Both the position numbers and the translations under genes were made by a program. The notes beneath the pieces are model-generated. The model did no database searches. It saw only the letters and a program-made list of their open reading frames with translations, and had not been told where the DNA came from. A stretch of 21,419 bases of DNA from an uncultured Asticcacaulis sp. (GTDB taxonomy: Bacteria; Pseudomonadota; Alphaproteobacteria; Caulobacterales; Caulobacteraceae): assembly GCA_946480125.1 (NCBI GenBank), contig CAMLIY010000022.1, positions 1-21,419 on the forward strand, written 5' to 3'. Positions 1-7,479 of the stretch are shown here, piece after piece. Numbering within the stretch: position 1 is the first letter of the stretch; the number at the start of each line of letters is the position of its first letter.

Positions 1-1
1 C

Positions 2-844
2 AACAGCGTGGCCGGCAAGATCGCCGCCGGTCATATCGATCCGATCCTGCTGACCACTTTGCGTTGGTCCATCGCCGCCCTGGTCATCACAGCGCTTTCG
101 ATCAAGCACCTGAAAGCCGACTGGCCGGTGATCAAACGCCACTGGCCGCTGCTGTTCGGTTATGGCGCCAGCGGTTTCGCCCTGTTCAATATCCTGCTCT
201 ATTCGGCCCTGACCCAGACGGCGGCGGTCAATGTCATGATCGAACAGGCGGGTATTCCGCTGATCATTTTCCTCGGCAATTTCGCGCTGTTTCGCCTCAA
301 GGCAACAACGGCGCAACTCATTGGCTTCGTCCTGACCGTCACCGGCGTGATCCTCACCGCCACACACGGCGATCCGCGCCAGTTGCTGCACCTCAAGCTC
401 AATCTCGGCGACGCCATGATGCTCGGCGCGATTATCGTTTATGGCGGTTACACGGTCGCCCTGAAATGGAAGCCGGTCATGCACTGGCAGACCCTGCTGG
501 CCGTGCCCTGCATTGGCGCGGCCTTGACCTGCGTGCCCTTCCTGATCTGGCGGCATCTGACGCATCCATTTCCGGCGCCCGATGCTACCGGGTGGGGCGT
601 GGTGGTCTATGCCGCGCTGTTCGTCGCCTTGCTGGCTTCCGCCACCTATATCGCCGGGATAGAGCTGATCGGCGCCAACCGCGCCGGTCTGTTCATCAAT
701 CTGCTGCCGATCTTCGGCGTGTTTCTGGCGGTCATCATTCTGCGCGAACCGCTGCATAGCTATCACCTGATTGCGCTGGCCCTGGTCAGTGCCGGCATTA
801 TCCTGTCGGAATGGCGCAGGTTACGTCCGGCGAAGCCCTCTTGA
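2..844 (+). CDS. EamA/DMT-family transporter, 5' end cut by the window edge
   Basis: Inner-membrane drug/metabolite-type exporter; the substrate cannot be told from sequence. The reading frame is open back to the first bases (codons for N-S precede the GTG at 8), and in this family a short N-terminal segment normally precedes the N-S-V-A-G-K stretch, so the true start probably lies left of the window. About 280 residues remain, with some nine hydrophobic helices forming two EamA repeats (roughly residues 1-120 and 140-270). The second repeat ends in the usual acidic/proline signature L-R-E-P-L, followed by a last helix and a short basic tail. The stop TGA (842-844) overlaps a TTGACG that may be the -35 of the downstream riboswitch transcript. 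Family assignment is firm; substrate unknown. Confidence 0.85.
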   Translation, partial: NSVAGKIAAGHIDPILLTTLRWSIAALVITALSIKHLKADWPVIKRHWPLLFGYGASGFALFNILLYSALTQTAAVNVMIEQAGIPLIIFLGNFALFRLKATTAQLIGFVLTVTGVILTATHGDPRQLLHLKLNLGDAMMLGAIIVYGGYTVALKWKPVMHWQTLLAVPCIGAALTCVPFLIWRHLTHPFPAPDATGWGVVVYAALFVALLASATYIAGIELIGANRAGLFINLLPIFGVFLAVIILREPLHSYHLIALALVSAGIILSEWRRLRPAKPS

Positions 845-871
845 CGCAACCGCAGCATTTGCGCATATAGA
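841..871 (+). promoter_or_regulatory. Putative sigma70-type promoter of the metX-metB transcript
   Basis: TTGACG at 841-846 overlaps the stop codon of the transporter gene, and TATAGA lies at 866-871 with a long 19-base spacer. The implied transcription start, about 877-879, coincides with the first base of riboswitch helix P1 (877), which is the main reason to propose it. The -10 is imperfect, so this is a candidate only. Confidence 0.35.
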
Positions 872-876
872 GCCTA

Positions 877-1023
877 CTCATCGAGACCAGCCGAGGGAAA
901 GGCCCGACGACGCTGGGGCAACCGCTGCACATGCAGTATGGTGCCAACTCCTACAGGGCTGCCCAAGCAGTTCGCATCTCTTCGATGCGAGTTGCGAAAA
1001 GCATAAAAGCCCTGACAGATGAG
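877..1023 (+). promoter_or_regulatory. SAM-I (S-box) riboswitch aptamer
   Basis: S-adenosylmethionine-sensing aptamer upstream of metX. Helix P1 is a perfect pairing of CTCATC (877-882) with GATGAG (1018-1023). Conserved S-box blocks follow in order: GAGGGA and GGCCCGA around 893-907, GGGGCAACC about 915-923, and TGGTGCCAACTCC about 939-951. Helix P4 is CAGGGCT (954-960) with AGCCCTG (1008-1014). Between its strands lies a 12-bp hairpin 967-978/984-995 with two G-U pairs. The match to the family core is strong. High SAM should stabilise P1 and lower expression of the methionine genes downstream. Confidence 0.92.
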
Positions 1024-1102
1024 AGACGTAGCACACCCGCTTAATGGCGGATGAGGTGCCTTCTCTCGACTGGTCACGATGATTGGATTTTACCGTGACC
1101 GG
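1021..1102 (+). promoter_or_regulatory. Likely expression platform of the SAM riboswitch (two hairpins, no U-tract)
   Basis: The 3' strand of P1 can pair alternatively: GAGAGA 1021-1026 with TCTCTC 1062-1067, extended by GCAC 1031-1034 with GTGC 1056-1059 and CCGC 1037-1040 with GCGG 1047-1050. This cannot coexist with P1. A second hairpin pairs 1070-1078 with 1094-1102 (one G-U pair), just before the metX ATG at 1110. Neither is followed by a run of T, so control of translation or Rho-dependent termination is more likely than intrinsic termination. The switching mechanism is inferred. Confidence 0.5.
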
Positions 1103-1109
1103 ACACACC

Positions 1110-2093
1110 ATGAACGCCCTCACCTTTTCAGCCCCCGACCTGATCGGCACCGACATTACCGCCTCTCTGCCCGCTGATTTCCGCCTGCAAAGCGGCATGA
1201 AGCTCGAACAGACGGATGTTGTGGCGCGACTCTATGGTCCGAAGGATGCGCCCGTGGTGGTCGCCGCCGGCGGTATATCGGCCGGACGTGTGCTGTTCGC
1301 TAAGGAAGATGCCACCGACACCGCGCCCGGCTGGTGGGAAGGCGTGGCCGGTCCTGGCGAGGCGCTCGATCTCAATACCTTCCGTGTGCTCTCCATCGAG
1401 TTCGCCCCGCGCCTGCCGGCGTCTCAGATCTATACCATCACCACCCATGATCAGGCGCGACTGGTAAAGCTGCTGCTCGATCAAATCAATGTTGATAAAA
1501 TCTACAGTTTCATTGGCGCTTCGTATGGCGCCATGATCGGACTGGCCTTCGCCGAACTGTATCCCGATGCGGTCGAGCGCCTGTGCATCATCTCGGCCGC
1601 TCACCGCGCTCACCCGATGGCGACCGCCTTTCGCGGCCTGCAACGCCGCTTGCTGATCTTCGGCAAGGAGAACGGCAAGCCGGCCGAGGGTATTTCCCTG
1701 GCCCGCCAACTGGCCATGACCACCTATCGTTCTGACGCCGAGTTTTCCGAGCGCTTTGACGGCCCGCCGCCCGAAACGGCCGGTGGCAATTATGTTGTCT
1801 GCGGCTATCTGCGTGCGCGCGGCGACGCCTATTCCGCCACCGACGTCAATCGCTGGATATCGATGTCAGACAGTCTCGATCGCCACCGTGTAGATCCGTC
1901 CAACATCAAGGCCAAGGTGTTCCTGGCCGCCGTTCCCACCGACCGGCTGGTGCCCTATGACGATATGAAGGCGCTGTCCGAGTCCTTGGCCGATAGTGTG
2001 TTTATCGATTTTCCCTCACTTTATGGGCACGACGCTTTCCTGAAGGAAATCAAACTCGTTTCCGATATTGTTCGCACCTCACTCAAGAAATAA
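1110..2093 (+). CDS. metX: MetX-like homoserine O-acyltransferase (alpha/beta hydrolase fold)
   Basis: Cytosolic enzyme that activates homoserine by O-acylation (acetyl- or succinyl-transfer) in methionine synthesis. From the ATG at 1110 it is 327 residues, shorter than classical MetX (about 370-400) and like the shorter members. The nucleophile elbow G-A-S-Y-G-A puts the catalytic Ser at 138; Asp278 (V-P-T-D-R-L) and His307 (Y-G-H-D) complete the triad. In-frame TTG 1083 and GTG 1095 are alternative starts; no start has a strong ribosome site, in keeping with riboswitch control. The neighbouring metB begins one base after this stop, so the two form an operon under the SAM-I riboswitch. Acetyl versus succinyl specificity cannot be decided here. 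Serine acyltransferase activity is known for related proteins and is a weaker alternative. Confidence 0.85.
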   Translation: MNALTFSAPDLIGTDITASLPADFRLQSGMKLEQTDVVARLYGPKDAPVVVAAGGISAGRVLFAKEDATDTAPGWWEGVAGPGEALDLNTFRVLSIEFAPRLPASQIYTITTHDQARLVKLLLDQINVDKIYSFIGASYGAMIGLAFAELYPDAVERLCIISAAHRAHPMATAFRGLQRRLLIFGKENGKPAEGISLARQLAMTTYRSDAEFSERFDGPPPETAGGNYVVCGYLRARGDAYSATDVNRWISMSDSLDRHRVDPSNIKAKVFLAAVPTDRLVPYDDMKALSESLADSVFIDFPSLYGHDAFLKEIKLVSDIVRTSLKK

Positions 2094-2094
2094 A

Positions 2095-3264
2095 ATGTCC
2101 AAAGACTATCTCAAAAACGCCGGCCTAGGCACCAAGGTCATCAATATCGGCATCGATTCCGATCCGGCGCATGGCGCGGTCATGCCGCCGATTTACCTGA
2201 CCACCAACTACACCTTTGAAGGCTTTGGCAAGAAGCGCACCTATGACTATGGCCGCTCGGGCAATCCCAACCGCGAGATCATCGCCGAGGTCATCGCCGA
2301 GCTCGAAGGCGGCGTGGGCGCGGTTATGACCGCTTCCGGTTTGGCGGCGCTTGACCTGCTGTGGCAAGACCTTAAGGGCAATAAGCGCGTCGTGGTGCCG
2401 CATGATTGCTACGGCGGCACACAGCGTCTGCTCAATGCCCGCGCCCGACAGGGCCTGATTGAGGTTATCTACGTCGATCAGGGCGATGACGCGGCCATCG
2501 CGGCGGCCCTTTCCGAGCCGACTGCCCTGCTCCTGCTGGAAACGCCGTCGAACCCACTGATGCGCCTGATCGATCTGGAAAAGCTGATCGCCCTGGGCCA
2601 CAAGGCCGGCGCTAAAGTGGCGGTCGACAACACCTTCCTGTCGCCCGCCCTGCAAAACCCGATCAGATTCGGCGCCGATTTCGTCGTCCATTCGACGACC
2701 AAATATATCAACGGCCACTCCGATGTCATCGGTGGCGCGCTGGTCTGCACCACACCGGAGGACGTAACGCTTTATCGCTGGTGGGCTAATTGCGTCGGCG
2801 CCACAGCCGCGCCGTTCGACAGCTACCTGACCCTGCGCGGCGTCCGCACCTTGTTCGTCCGCGTCCGCCAGCAGCAGCAATCGGCCCAGGCGGTGGCTGA
2901 CTATCTCGCAAATCATCCGAAGGTCAGCATCGTCCATTATCCCGGTCTGCCCTCGCATCCTCAACACGAACTGGCGAAAAAACAACAGGCCGGCTTCGGC
3001 GCCATGATGAGCTTCGAGCTGGCTGGCGGACTTGAAGCGGTGAAGCAGCTTTTCGACCATATAGACTTGTTTTCGCTGGCGGAATCACTCGGCGGAATCG
3101 AGAGCCTGATCGTCCATCCGGCCTCCATGACCCACGCCGCCATGTCGAAGGAAGCCCTGGCTACCGCCGGTATCAGCGACGGCCTGATCCGCCTGTCGAT
3201 CGGCCTGGAGGAAGCGCCCGACCTGATCGCGGCGCTCGATCGCGGGCTGGCGCATATCGTCTGA
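2095..3264 (+). CDS. metB: Cystathionine gamma-synthase / O-acylhomoserine sulfhydrylase (PLP enzyme)
   Basis: Cys/Met-metabolism PLP enzyme that takes the acylhomoserine made by the upstream enzyme to cystathionine (with cysteine) or homocysteine (with sulfide). 389 residues, the usual length. Visible signatures: phosphate-binding Y-D-Y-G-R-S-G-N-P (50-58), S-G-L-A-A (81-85), Y106 of the D-C-Y-G-G-T stacking motif, D178 in V-D-N-T, and the PLP lysine K203 in H-S-T-T-K-Y-I-N-G-H. The start ATG 2095 lies one base after the metX stop, giving translational coupling; longer in-frame starts would overlap metX. MetB and MetZ cannot be separated confidently by eye; metB is the better guess from the overall resemblance to gamma-proteobacterial (Xanthomonas-type) MetB. 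Confidence 0.88.
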   Translation: MSKDYLKNAGLGTKVINIGIDSDPAHGAVMPPIYLTTNYTFEGFGKKRTYDYGRSGNPNREIIAEVIAELEGGVGAVMTASGLAALDLLWQDLKGNKRVVVPHDCYGGTQRLLNARARQGLIEVIYVDQGDDAAIAAALSEPTALLLLETPSNPLMRLIDLEKLIALGHKAGAKVAVDNTFLSPALQNPIRFGADFVVHSTTKYINGHSDVIGGALVCTTPEDVTLYRWWANCVGATAAPFDSYLTLRGVRTLFVRVRQQQQSAQAVADYLANHPKVSIVHYPGLPSHPQHELAKKQQAGFGAMMSFELAGGLEAVKQLFDHIDLFSLAESLGGIESLIVHPASMTHAAMSKEALATAGISDGLIRLSIGLEEAPDLIAALDRGLAHIV

Positions 3265-3272
3265 CGCAGATA

Positions 3273-3298
3273 AGGTGCCTCCAAACAGGGAGGCACCT
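3273..3298 (+). promoter_or_regulatory. Perfect 10-bp hairpin enclosing the ribosome binding site of the next gene
   Basis: AGGTGCCTCC (3273-3282) pairs perfectly with GGAGGCACCT (3289-3298) around a 6-base loop. The 3' arm holds the GGGAGG Shine-Dalgarno and touches the ATG at 3299. No T-run follows, so a translation-masking structure fits better than an intrinsic terminator for metB. Confidence 0.6.
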
Positions 3299-4180
3299 AT
3301 GACCAACATGACGCGCCGCACGGCCTTCGCCCTGGCTGGACTGGCCGCAGCCACACCGGCCCTGAATGCGCAGGCAATGGCTGCAACCGACACCAAGACG
3401 GCGCTCAAACCGTTCGCCTGCAATCTCGACACCTGGTTCACGGACAGCCCTTTTGCCGACCGCTTTGCCCTGGCGGCGAAGGCGGGTTTCACGAATATCG
3501 AGTTCTGGCCCGTCCGGCGGGATGGTATGGATGCCCGCAAGGCCCGCGCCCTGCTCGACGCCAACAACCTGACGCTCACCCAATACGCGCCCGCCGCGCC
3601 CAATTTTTCCGATCCCGCCAATCATGATGCTCTTATCGCCATGATCCGTGAGGCCATCGCCGATTCGGCCATTCTCGGCTGCAAGGCCATCACCCTGGTC
3701 GGGCATCATATCGTCGACGGCATGACGCGCGAAGCCATGCTCAGCGGTTATACAGCGGGCCTTATGCGTATCGCGTCCCTGCTCGAACAGGCGGGCCTGA
3801 TGGCGCTCGTCGAGCCATTCAATACGGTCAATCACCCCGGCCACCTGCTCAATGGCTCGCGACCCGCTACCGCCATGTTGCGAGCGGTCAATTCACCGAT
3901 GATCAAGCTGCAATGGGATTTCTACCATATGCAGCTTGAAGACGGCGATTTGATCGAAAAATTCACCGCCGCCATCGATCAGGTTGGCTACGTCCAGTTA
4001 GGCGATGTGCCTGGCCGCCACCAACCCGGCACTGGCGAGGTCAATCACGTCAACCTGCTCCGGGCCATCCGTGCCGCCGGCTACGCCGGCCCGATGGGAC
4101 TGGAATATTACCCGCTCGACAATGACCACGGCCGCGCCATCAGCGAAGCCGCAGTCCTGTCAGCGGCCGCCGCGCTCTAG
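3299..4180 (+). CDS. Exported hydroxypyruvate-isomerase-like TIM-barrel protein
   Basis: Sugar phosphate isomerase/epimerase superfamily (AP-endonuclease-2-like barrel), closest in style to hydroxypyruvate isomerase Hyi. 293 residues from ATG 3299. The N-terminus [10 protein letters not shown] followed by a hydrophobic alanine-rich stretch and A-Q-A (to about residue 28) looks like a Tat signal peptide, so the protein is probably periplasmic. Likely metal/catalytic glutamates are E172 (V-E-P-F-N) and E269 (G-L-E-Y-Y), with D207 (Q-W-D-F-Y-H) and the G-E-V-N-H loop at 246-250 as in Hyi-type proteins. The GTG at 3275 would place the start inside the hairpin. The 3' end overlaps the convergent ohr gene: both stops share the palindrome CTAG (4177-4180). 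The physiological substrate is unknown. Confidence 0.75.
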   Translation: MTNMTRRTAFALAGLAAATPALNAQAMAATDTKTALKPFACNLDTWFTDSPFADRFALAAKAGFTNIEFWPVRRDGMDARKARALLDANNLTLTQYAPAAPNFSDPANHDALIAMIREAIADSAILGCKAITLVGHHIVDGMTREAMLSGYTAGLMRIASLLEQAGLMALVEPFNTVNHPGHLLNGSRPATAMLRAVNSPMIKLQWDFYHMQLEDGDLIEKFTAAIDQVGYVQLGDVPGRHQPGTGEVNHVNLLRAIRAAGYAGPMGLEYYPLDNDHGRAISEAAVLSAAAAL

Positions 4181-4599
4181 ATACGCGACAGCTTGACGTC
4201 GATATTGCCACGCGTGGCGTTCGAGTACGGGCAAACCTGATGGGCGTCAGCAATCAGCTTATCCGCCACTTCCGGCGCCAAACCAGGCAAAGATACCTTG
4301 AGTTCGACCGTGATGCCGAAGCCATGGCTGATCTTGCCGATGCCGACGCTTGACTCAATGTGGGTATCGGCTGGCACAGCGATCTTCTGACCGGCGCCCA
4401 CCGCCTTCAGCGCGCCGATAAAGCAGGCGGCGTAACCCATCGCGAACAGTTCTTCCGGATTGGTGCCCTCACCGCCGGCGCCGCCCAGTTCCTTGGGGGT
4501 GGAGAGCTTGAGGTTTTGGTTGCCCGCCGAAGCGGTGCCTTCACGGCCGCCGGTGGCCTTGCCGTGGGCGGTGTACAATACGGTTACAGCTTCAGTCAT
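4177..4599 (-). CDS. ohr: Organic hydroperoxide resistance protein Ohr (OsmC/Ohr family)
   Basis: Thiol peroxidase that reduces organic and fatty-acid hydroperoxides with lipoylated partners. 140 residues from the ATG at 4599, which is preceded by GGAGA. The two catalytic cysteines are visible: C59 in G-Y-A-A-C-F and C123 in [13 protein letters not shown]19 (G-G-R-E) and E50 are the expected helpers. The C-terminal V-C-P-Y-S signature distinguishes Ohr from OsmC. It is divergent from ohrR, and the 84-base gap carries its promoter and operator. Confidence 0.95.
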   Translation of the reverse strand: MTEAVTVLYTAHGKATGGREGTASAGNQNLKLSTPKELGGAGGEGTNPEELFAMGYAACFIGALKAVGAGQKIAVPADTHIESSVGIGKISHGFGITVELKVSLPGLAPEVADKLIADAHQVCPYSNATRGNIDVKLSRI

Positions 4600-4631
4600 G
4601 TCAGTCTCCTTGATTAATTCAATAATTAACA

Positions 4632-4658
4632 ATTATATTGTGCACAATTTGATGTCAA
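4632..4658 (-). promoter_or_regulatory. ohr promoter with OhrR operator in its spacer
   Basis: On the minus strand TTGACA (4658-4653) and TATAAT (4637-4632) are both consensus, separated by a short 15-base spacer. The perfect 12-bp palindrome ATTGTGCACAAT (4637-4648) fills this spacer, and a further half-site AATTGTGC lies at 4662-4669. OhrR repressors bind AT-rich dyads with AATTGTA-like arms over the ohr promoter, so this is the likely operator, released on peroxide oxidation of OhrR. Confidence 0.75.
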
Positions 4659-4683
4659 CTGAATTGTGCGCTATATAATTTCC

Positions 4684-5127
4684 ATGCCCCATTCATCTCC
4701 TCCCGAACTCCGGCTTGAAAATCAGATCTGCTTTGCTGTCTATTCGGCAGCGCACGCCTTTGCCCAGGCCTACAAGCCGCATCTCGACCCGATGGGGCTG
4801 ACCTATCCGCAGTATCTCGTCATGTTGTTATTGTGGGAACGGGATGGCCGTTCGGTCAATGAGATCGCTCGTCCGCTACATCTTGATTCAGGCACCCTTA
4901 CCCCCCTGCTCAAACGCATGGAAAAGGCCGGACTGGTCACGCGTCAGCGTGACACCAAAGATGAACGGATCATGCGCATCCACCTGACCGATCACGGCCG
5001 CTCTTTGCGTGAACGCGCCTGCACAATTCCGCAGGCTCTGCTGTGCGCTTCAGGCCTGGAACTCAGCGGCCTTACGGCTTTGCGTGACGAAGTAAACCTA
5101 CTGGCCCAAAATCTGCGCGAAAAATAA
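4684..5127 (+). CDS. ohrR: Peroxide-sensing MarR-family repressor OhrR
   Basis: Winged-helix dimeric repressor of ohr that loses DNA affinity when its cysteine is oxidised by organic peroxides. 147 residues from ATG 4684. The sensing cysteine is C16 in L-E-N-Q-I-C-F-A-V-Y-S, the hallmark of OhrR. C121 (and C113) near the C-terminus suggests the 2-Cys type that forms an intersubunit disulfide. The recognition helix and wing fall at about residues 56-100 (D-S-G-T-L-T-P-L-L-K-R-M then R-D-T-K-D-E-R). A TATAAT at 4674-4679 lies very close to the ATG, so the message may be leaderless or nearly so, or the start may be another codon; an in-frame ATG at 4666 lies before the TATAAT. Confidence 0.93.
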   Translation: MPHSSPPELRLENQICFAVYSAAHAFAQAYKPHLDPMGLTYPQYLVMLLLWERDGRSVNEIARPLHLDSGTLTPLLKRMEKAGLVTRQRDTKDERIMRIHLTDHGRSLRERACTIPQALLCASGLELSGLTALRDEVNLLAQNLREK

Positions 5128-5236
5128 TCAAATGAGGGCGTTGCCAGCTCTTCCAGCCATATAAAAAATCACACCGCCAGAGGAGCTCAGAGCGTAAGGC
5201 GGGTGAGACTTATTATATCCATTGCGGCGGAGACTA

Positions 5237-5737
5237 TCAGGTGTACATGCCTACTTTTTCGAGATGTTCCTTGACGCGGGCTTCGAGTGTTTCCGAAAGC
5301 ATCAAGCCGGTGGGGTGATCCTCACTCTTGATCTGACCACGCACAATGGCCCGGATGGCGTCAAGATGCGCCTCCACCAGTTTCCACGGCGCCACCATAC
5401 GCTTTTCTTCCTCGTCCAGCATCTTGCAAAGCGAACCGGCGACGCGCGTAATCAATGGAAAGCCATAGGTGGTCCCAAGCCCTTTCAGATCATGGGCGCG
5501 GTAGAACAACTGATCGGCATTAACCGGATTGAGACCTTCTTCCTTAATCAGCGCCTGTACGTCTTCGAGCTTCTTGATTTCGTCCATCAGCCAATCCTGA
5601 AAGTGACTGGACAGGTCAGCCAAGGCCGCTTCCGCCTTGGCGATAGCCTGCGCATCCAAAGCGCCCAGCCGTCCGCCGACCTTGGCGCGCAGGGTGTTGG
5701 GGACTTGAATAATCTGGGCTTTTTCCGGCATGGCCAT
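5237..5737 (-). CDS. Hpt-domain phosphotransfer protein
   Basis: Soluble histidine phosphotransfer protein, 166 residues from ATG 5737 (ATG 5731 is an alternative start). The phosphorylatable histidine is H82 in the motif Y-R-A-H-D-L-K-G-L-G-T-T-Y-G, within a helical domain of about residues 35-155. The N-terminal 30 residues are less ordered-looking. No kinase or receiver gene is adjacent, so its partners cannot be read from context. The 109 bases between the ohrR stop and this stop hold no gene that I can see. Confidence 0.85.
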   Translation of the reverse strand: MAMPEKAQIIQVPNTLRAKVGGRLGALDAQAIAKAEAALADLSSHFQDWLMDEIKKLEDVQALIKEEGLNPVNADQLFYRAHDLKGLGTTYGFPLITRVAGSLCKMLDEEEKRMVAPWKLVEAHLDAIRAIVRGQIKSEDHPTGLMLSETLEARVKEHLEKVGMYT

Positions 5738-5823
5738 TCTGTGGAAACCTTTTACACAAAGCGATAAGGCAAGGTTACACCAAGGTCATTTAAGAAGGCC
5801 TAATGCGATTAACTTCCTTATCC

Positions 5824-7479
5824 CTATTCAGGGGCGACTCGCCAGATGCGATTCCCGGCGTCATCCGAAACATACAGCGCACCATCCGGCCCAATTGCCA
5901 CACCTACCGGCCTGCCGGATACACGCTTATCGTCAACAATGAATCCCGTGAGGAAATCCTCATATTCCCCTGTGGGTTTGCCGTCGCGAATACGGGCGAT
6001 CACCACTTTTGAGCCGGTTCTTGCGGACCGATTCCATGAACCGTGCAAGGCTATGAAAGCGGCACCGTTGTATTGCGGCGGAAATGCCGACGGGGCGTCA
6101 GCCGGCGCCTGGTAAAATGTAAAGCCCAGTGGCGCCGAATGCGACACAAACAGGGTGTCCGGAATAGTAGTCCTGCCCTTCAGGTCCGGACGCATGCCTG
6201 CCTGGCGCGGGTCTTCATGATCGCCCAGATAATACCAGGGCCATCCGAAAAACTGACCCTCCGCTATGCGCGTAAAATAATCCGGCACAAGATTATCCCC
6301 CAGCATGTCGCGCTCATTGGTGCTGCAATAGAGGTCATTGGTCCCCGGCTTGAAAGCCAGACCGACACAGTTGCGAATACCTGTGGCAAAAACATGCCGA
6401 TCGCTGCCATCCGGCTTAAAGCGCAGCACCTGCGCCCGTCCAGATTCGCTGCCCCAGCTTTCACCCAAGGCATGCCCAGCAATGAAACCCGCGGGCGCCT
6501 TGCCGATACCGTCGGCCACATTGCTCGCTGACCCGACGCTGACATACATAAATTTGCCGTCCGCCGAAAAGGCTATGTCGCGTGTCGAATGGCCACCCGT
6601 CGTTGCCAGATTGCTTATAACGGTTTCAGGATTGCCGCCGGCAACAGGAATCCGCACCACGGAGCCGACATTGGCGACATACACATAATCCCCATGGAAA
6701 GCGATGCCGAATGGCTGATCAAGGCCCTCTGCGAAAGTCTCGCGCGTGGCATCCAGCTTGTCATCCAAATGACGGAAAACGCTGATGCGGCCCCTACCCG
6801 ATTCCGCAACATAAAGATCGCCATTGGGTGCCGTCCGCATATTGCGCGGTCCTTCCAAATCGTTAGAAAACAACGAAACCGTAAAGCCGGTAGGCGCTTT
6901 CGGCAGGAAATCGGCAGCCGGGGCGACATATTTTGCGCTATTGCCGGCGGAATTGGTGGCGAAGGGTTTGGGCAGATCAGCTACCGTCACCCGGTGGCGC
7001 ACACCCGGCGCATCCTTGCGCCAATCCAGATTATCCGAACCGCTCATAGGCCCTGCTACGGGCCCTATCGTGCGGGTCGTTACCTTGCCATCCAGACTCG
7101 TCAGATAGGCAATCAAATTGCGGCGATCGGTCGCGTCCGGCACATTAACCGGCATCTGCGTGCCAGGCATGGCTAGTTGTGGATCGGCCAGGAAGGCGTC
7201 AAGGCTGCTTTCGTTCCAGGTTTCACCACGGTCATGAGCGGCTCTCAGCGCGTCTGAATAATCAAAAGACGCCACGCCGCCGATCTTACGGCCCACCACG
7301 CCAAACAAGGCCGGTCCCTGAAAAGTGGCCATGGCCGGGCTGGCATCATGGCAGAGCGCGCAATTGGCCGCAAAAACCGTCTTTCCGGCCGCAATTTGCT
7401 GGGCCGAGGCCGCTTTGGAACAGCCGGGAAGACTCAGGGTCATCAACAGGAAGAGACCTGCAAACAAAGACTTTATCAC
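5824..7479 (-). CDS. Lipoprotein cytochrome c fused to a sorbosone-dehydrogenase-type beta-propeller
   Basis: Predicted periplasmic, lipid-anchored oxidoreductase of about 551 residues. The chosen start is GTG 7479: it gives a clean lipoprotein signal (basic I-K-S, hydrophobic core, lipobox L-P-G-C with Cys20) and forms a 4-base GTGA overlap with the stop of the upstream M23 gene. An ATG at 7521 would add 14 unneeded residues. Domains: class I cytochrome c at about 25-130 with haem motif C40-A-L-C43-H44 and axial Met in M-P-G-T-Q-M109-P; then a six-bladed propeller of the PQQ-type L-sorbosone/glucose dehydrogenase superfamily at about 175-551, with G-P-R-N-M-R and A-L-H-G-S-W-N-R-S signatures. 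Electrons from sugar or aldehyde oxidation would pass to the haem; substrate unknown. Confidence 0.85.
   Translation of the reverse strand: MIKSLFAGLFLLMTLSLPGCSKAASAQQIAAGKTVFAANCALCHDASPAMATFQGPALFGVVGRKIGGVASFDYSDALRAAHDRGETWNESSLDAFLADPQLAMPGTQMPVNVPDATDRRNLIAYLTSLDGKVTTRTIGPVAGPMSGSDNLDWRKDAPGVRHRVTVADLPKPFATNSAGNSAKYVAPAADFLPKAPTGFTVSLFSNDLEGPRNMRTAPNGDLYVAESGRGRISVFRHLDDKLDATRETFAEGLDQPFGIAFHGDYVYVANVGSVVRIPVAGGNPETVISNLATTGGHSTRDIAFSADGKFMYVSVGSASNVADGIGKAPAGFIAGHALGESWGSESGRAQVLRFKPDGSDRHVFATGIRNCVGLAFKPGTNDLYCSTNERDMLGDNLVPDYFTRIAEGQFFGWPWYYLGDHEDPRQAGMRPDLKGRTTIPDTLFVSHSAPLGFTFYQAPADAPSAFPPQYNGAAFIALHGSWNRSARTGSKVVIARIRDGKPTGEYEDFLTGFIVDDKRVSGRPVGVAIGPDGALYVSDDAGNRIWRVAPE

Noticed and set aside
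1079..1177. Short ORF from ATG 1079 in the metX leader (possible leader peptide)
   Set aside because: No ribosome site and no run of methionine codons; it starts in a hairpin loop and overlaps metX out of frame.
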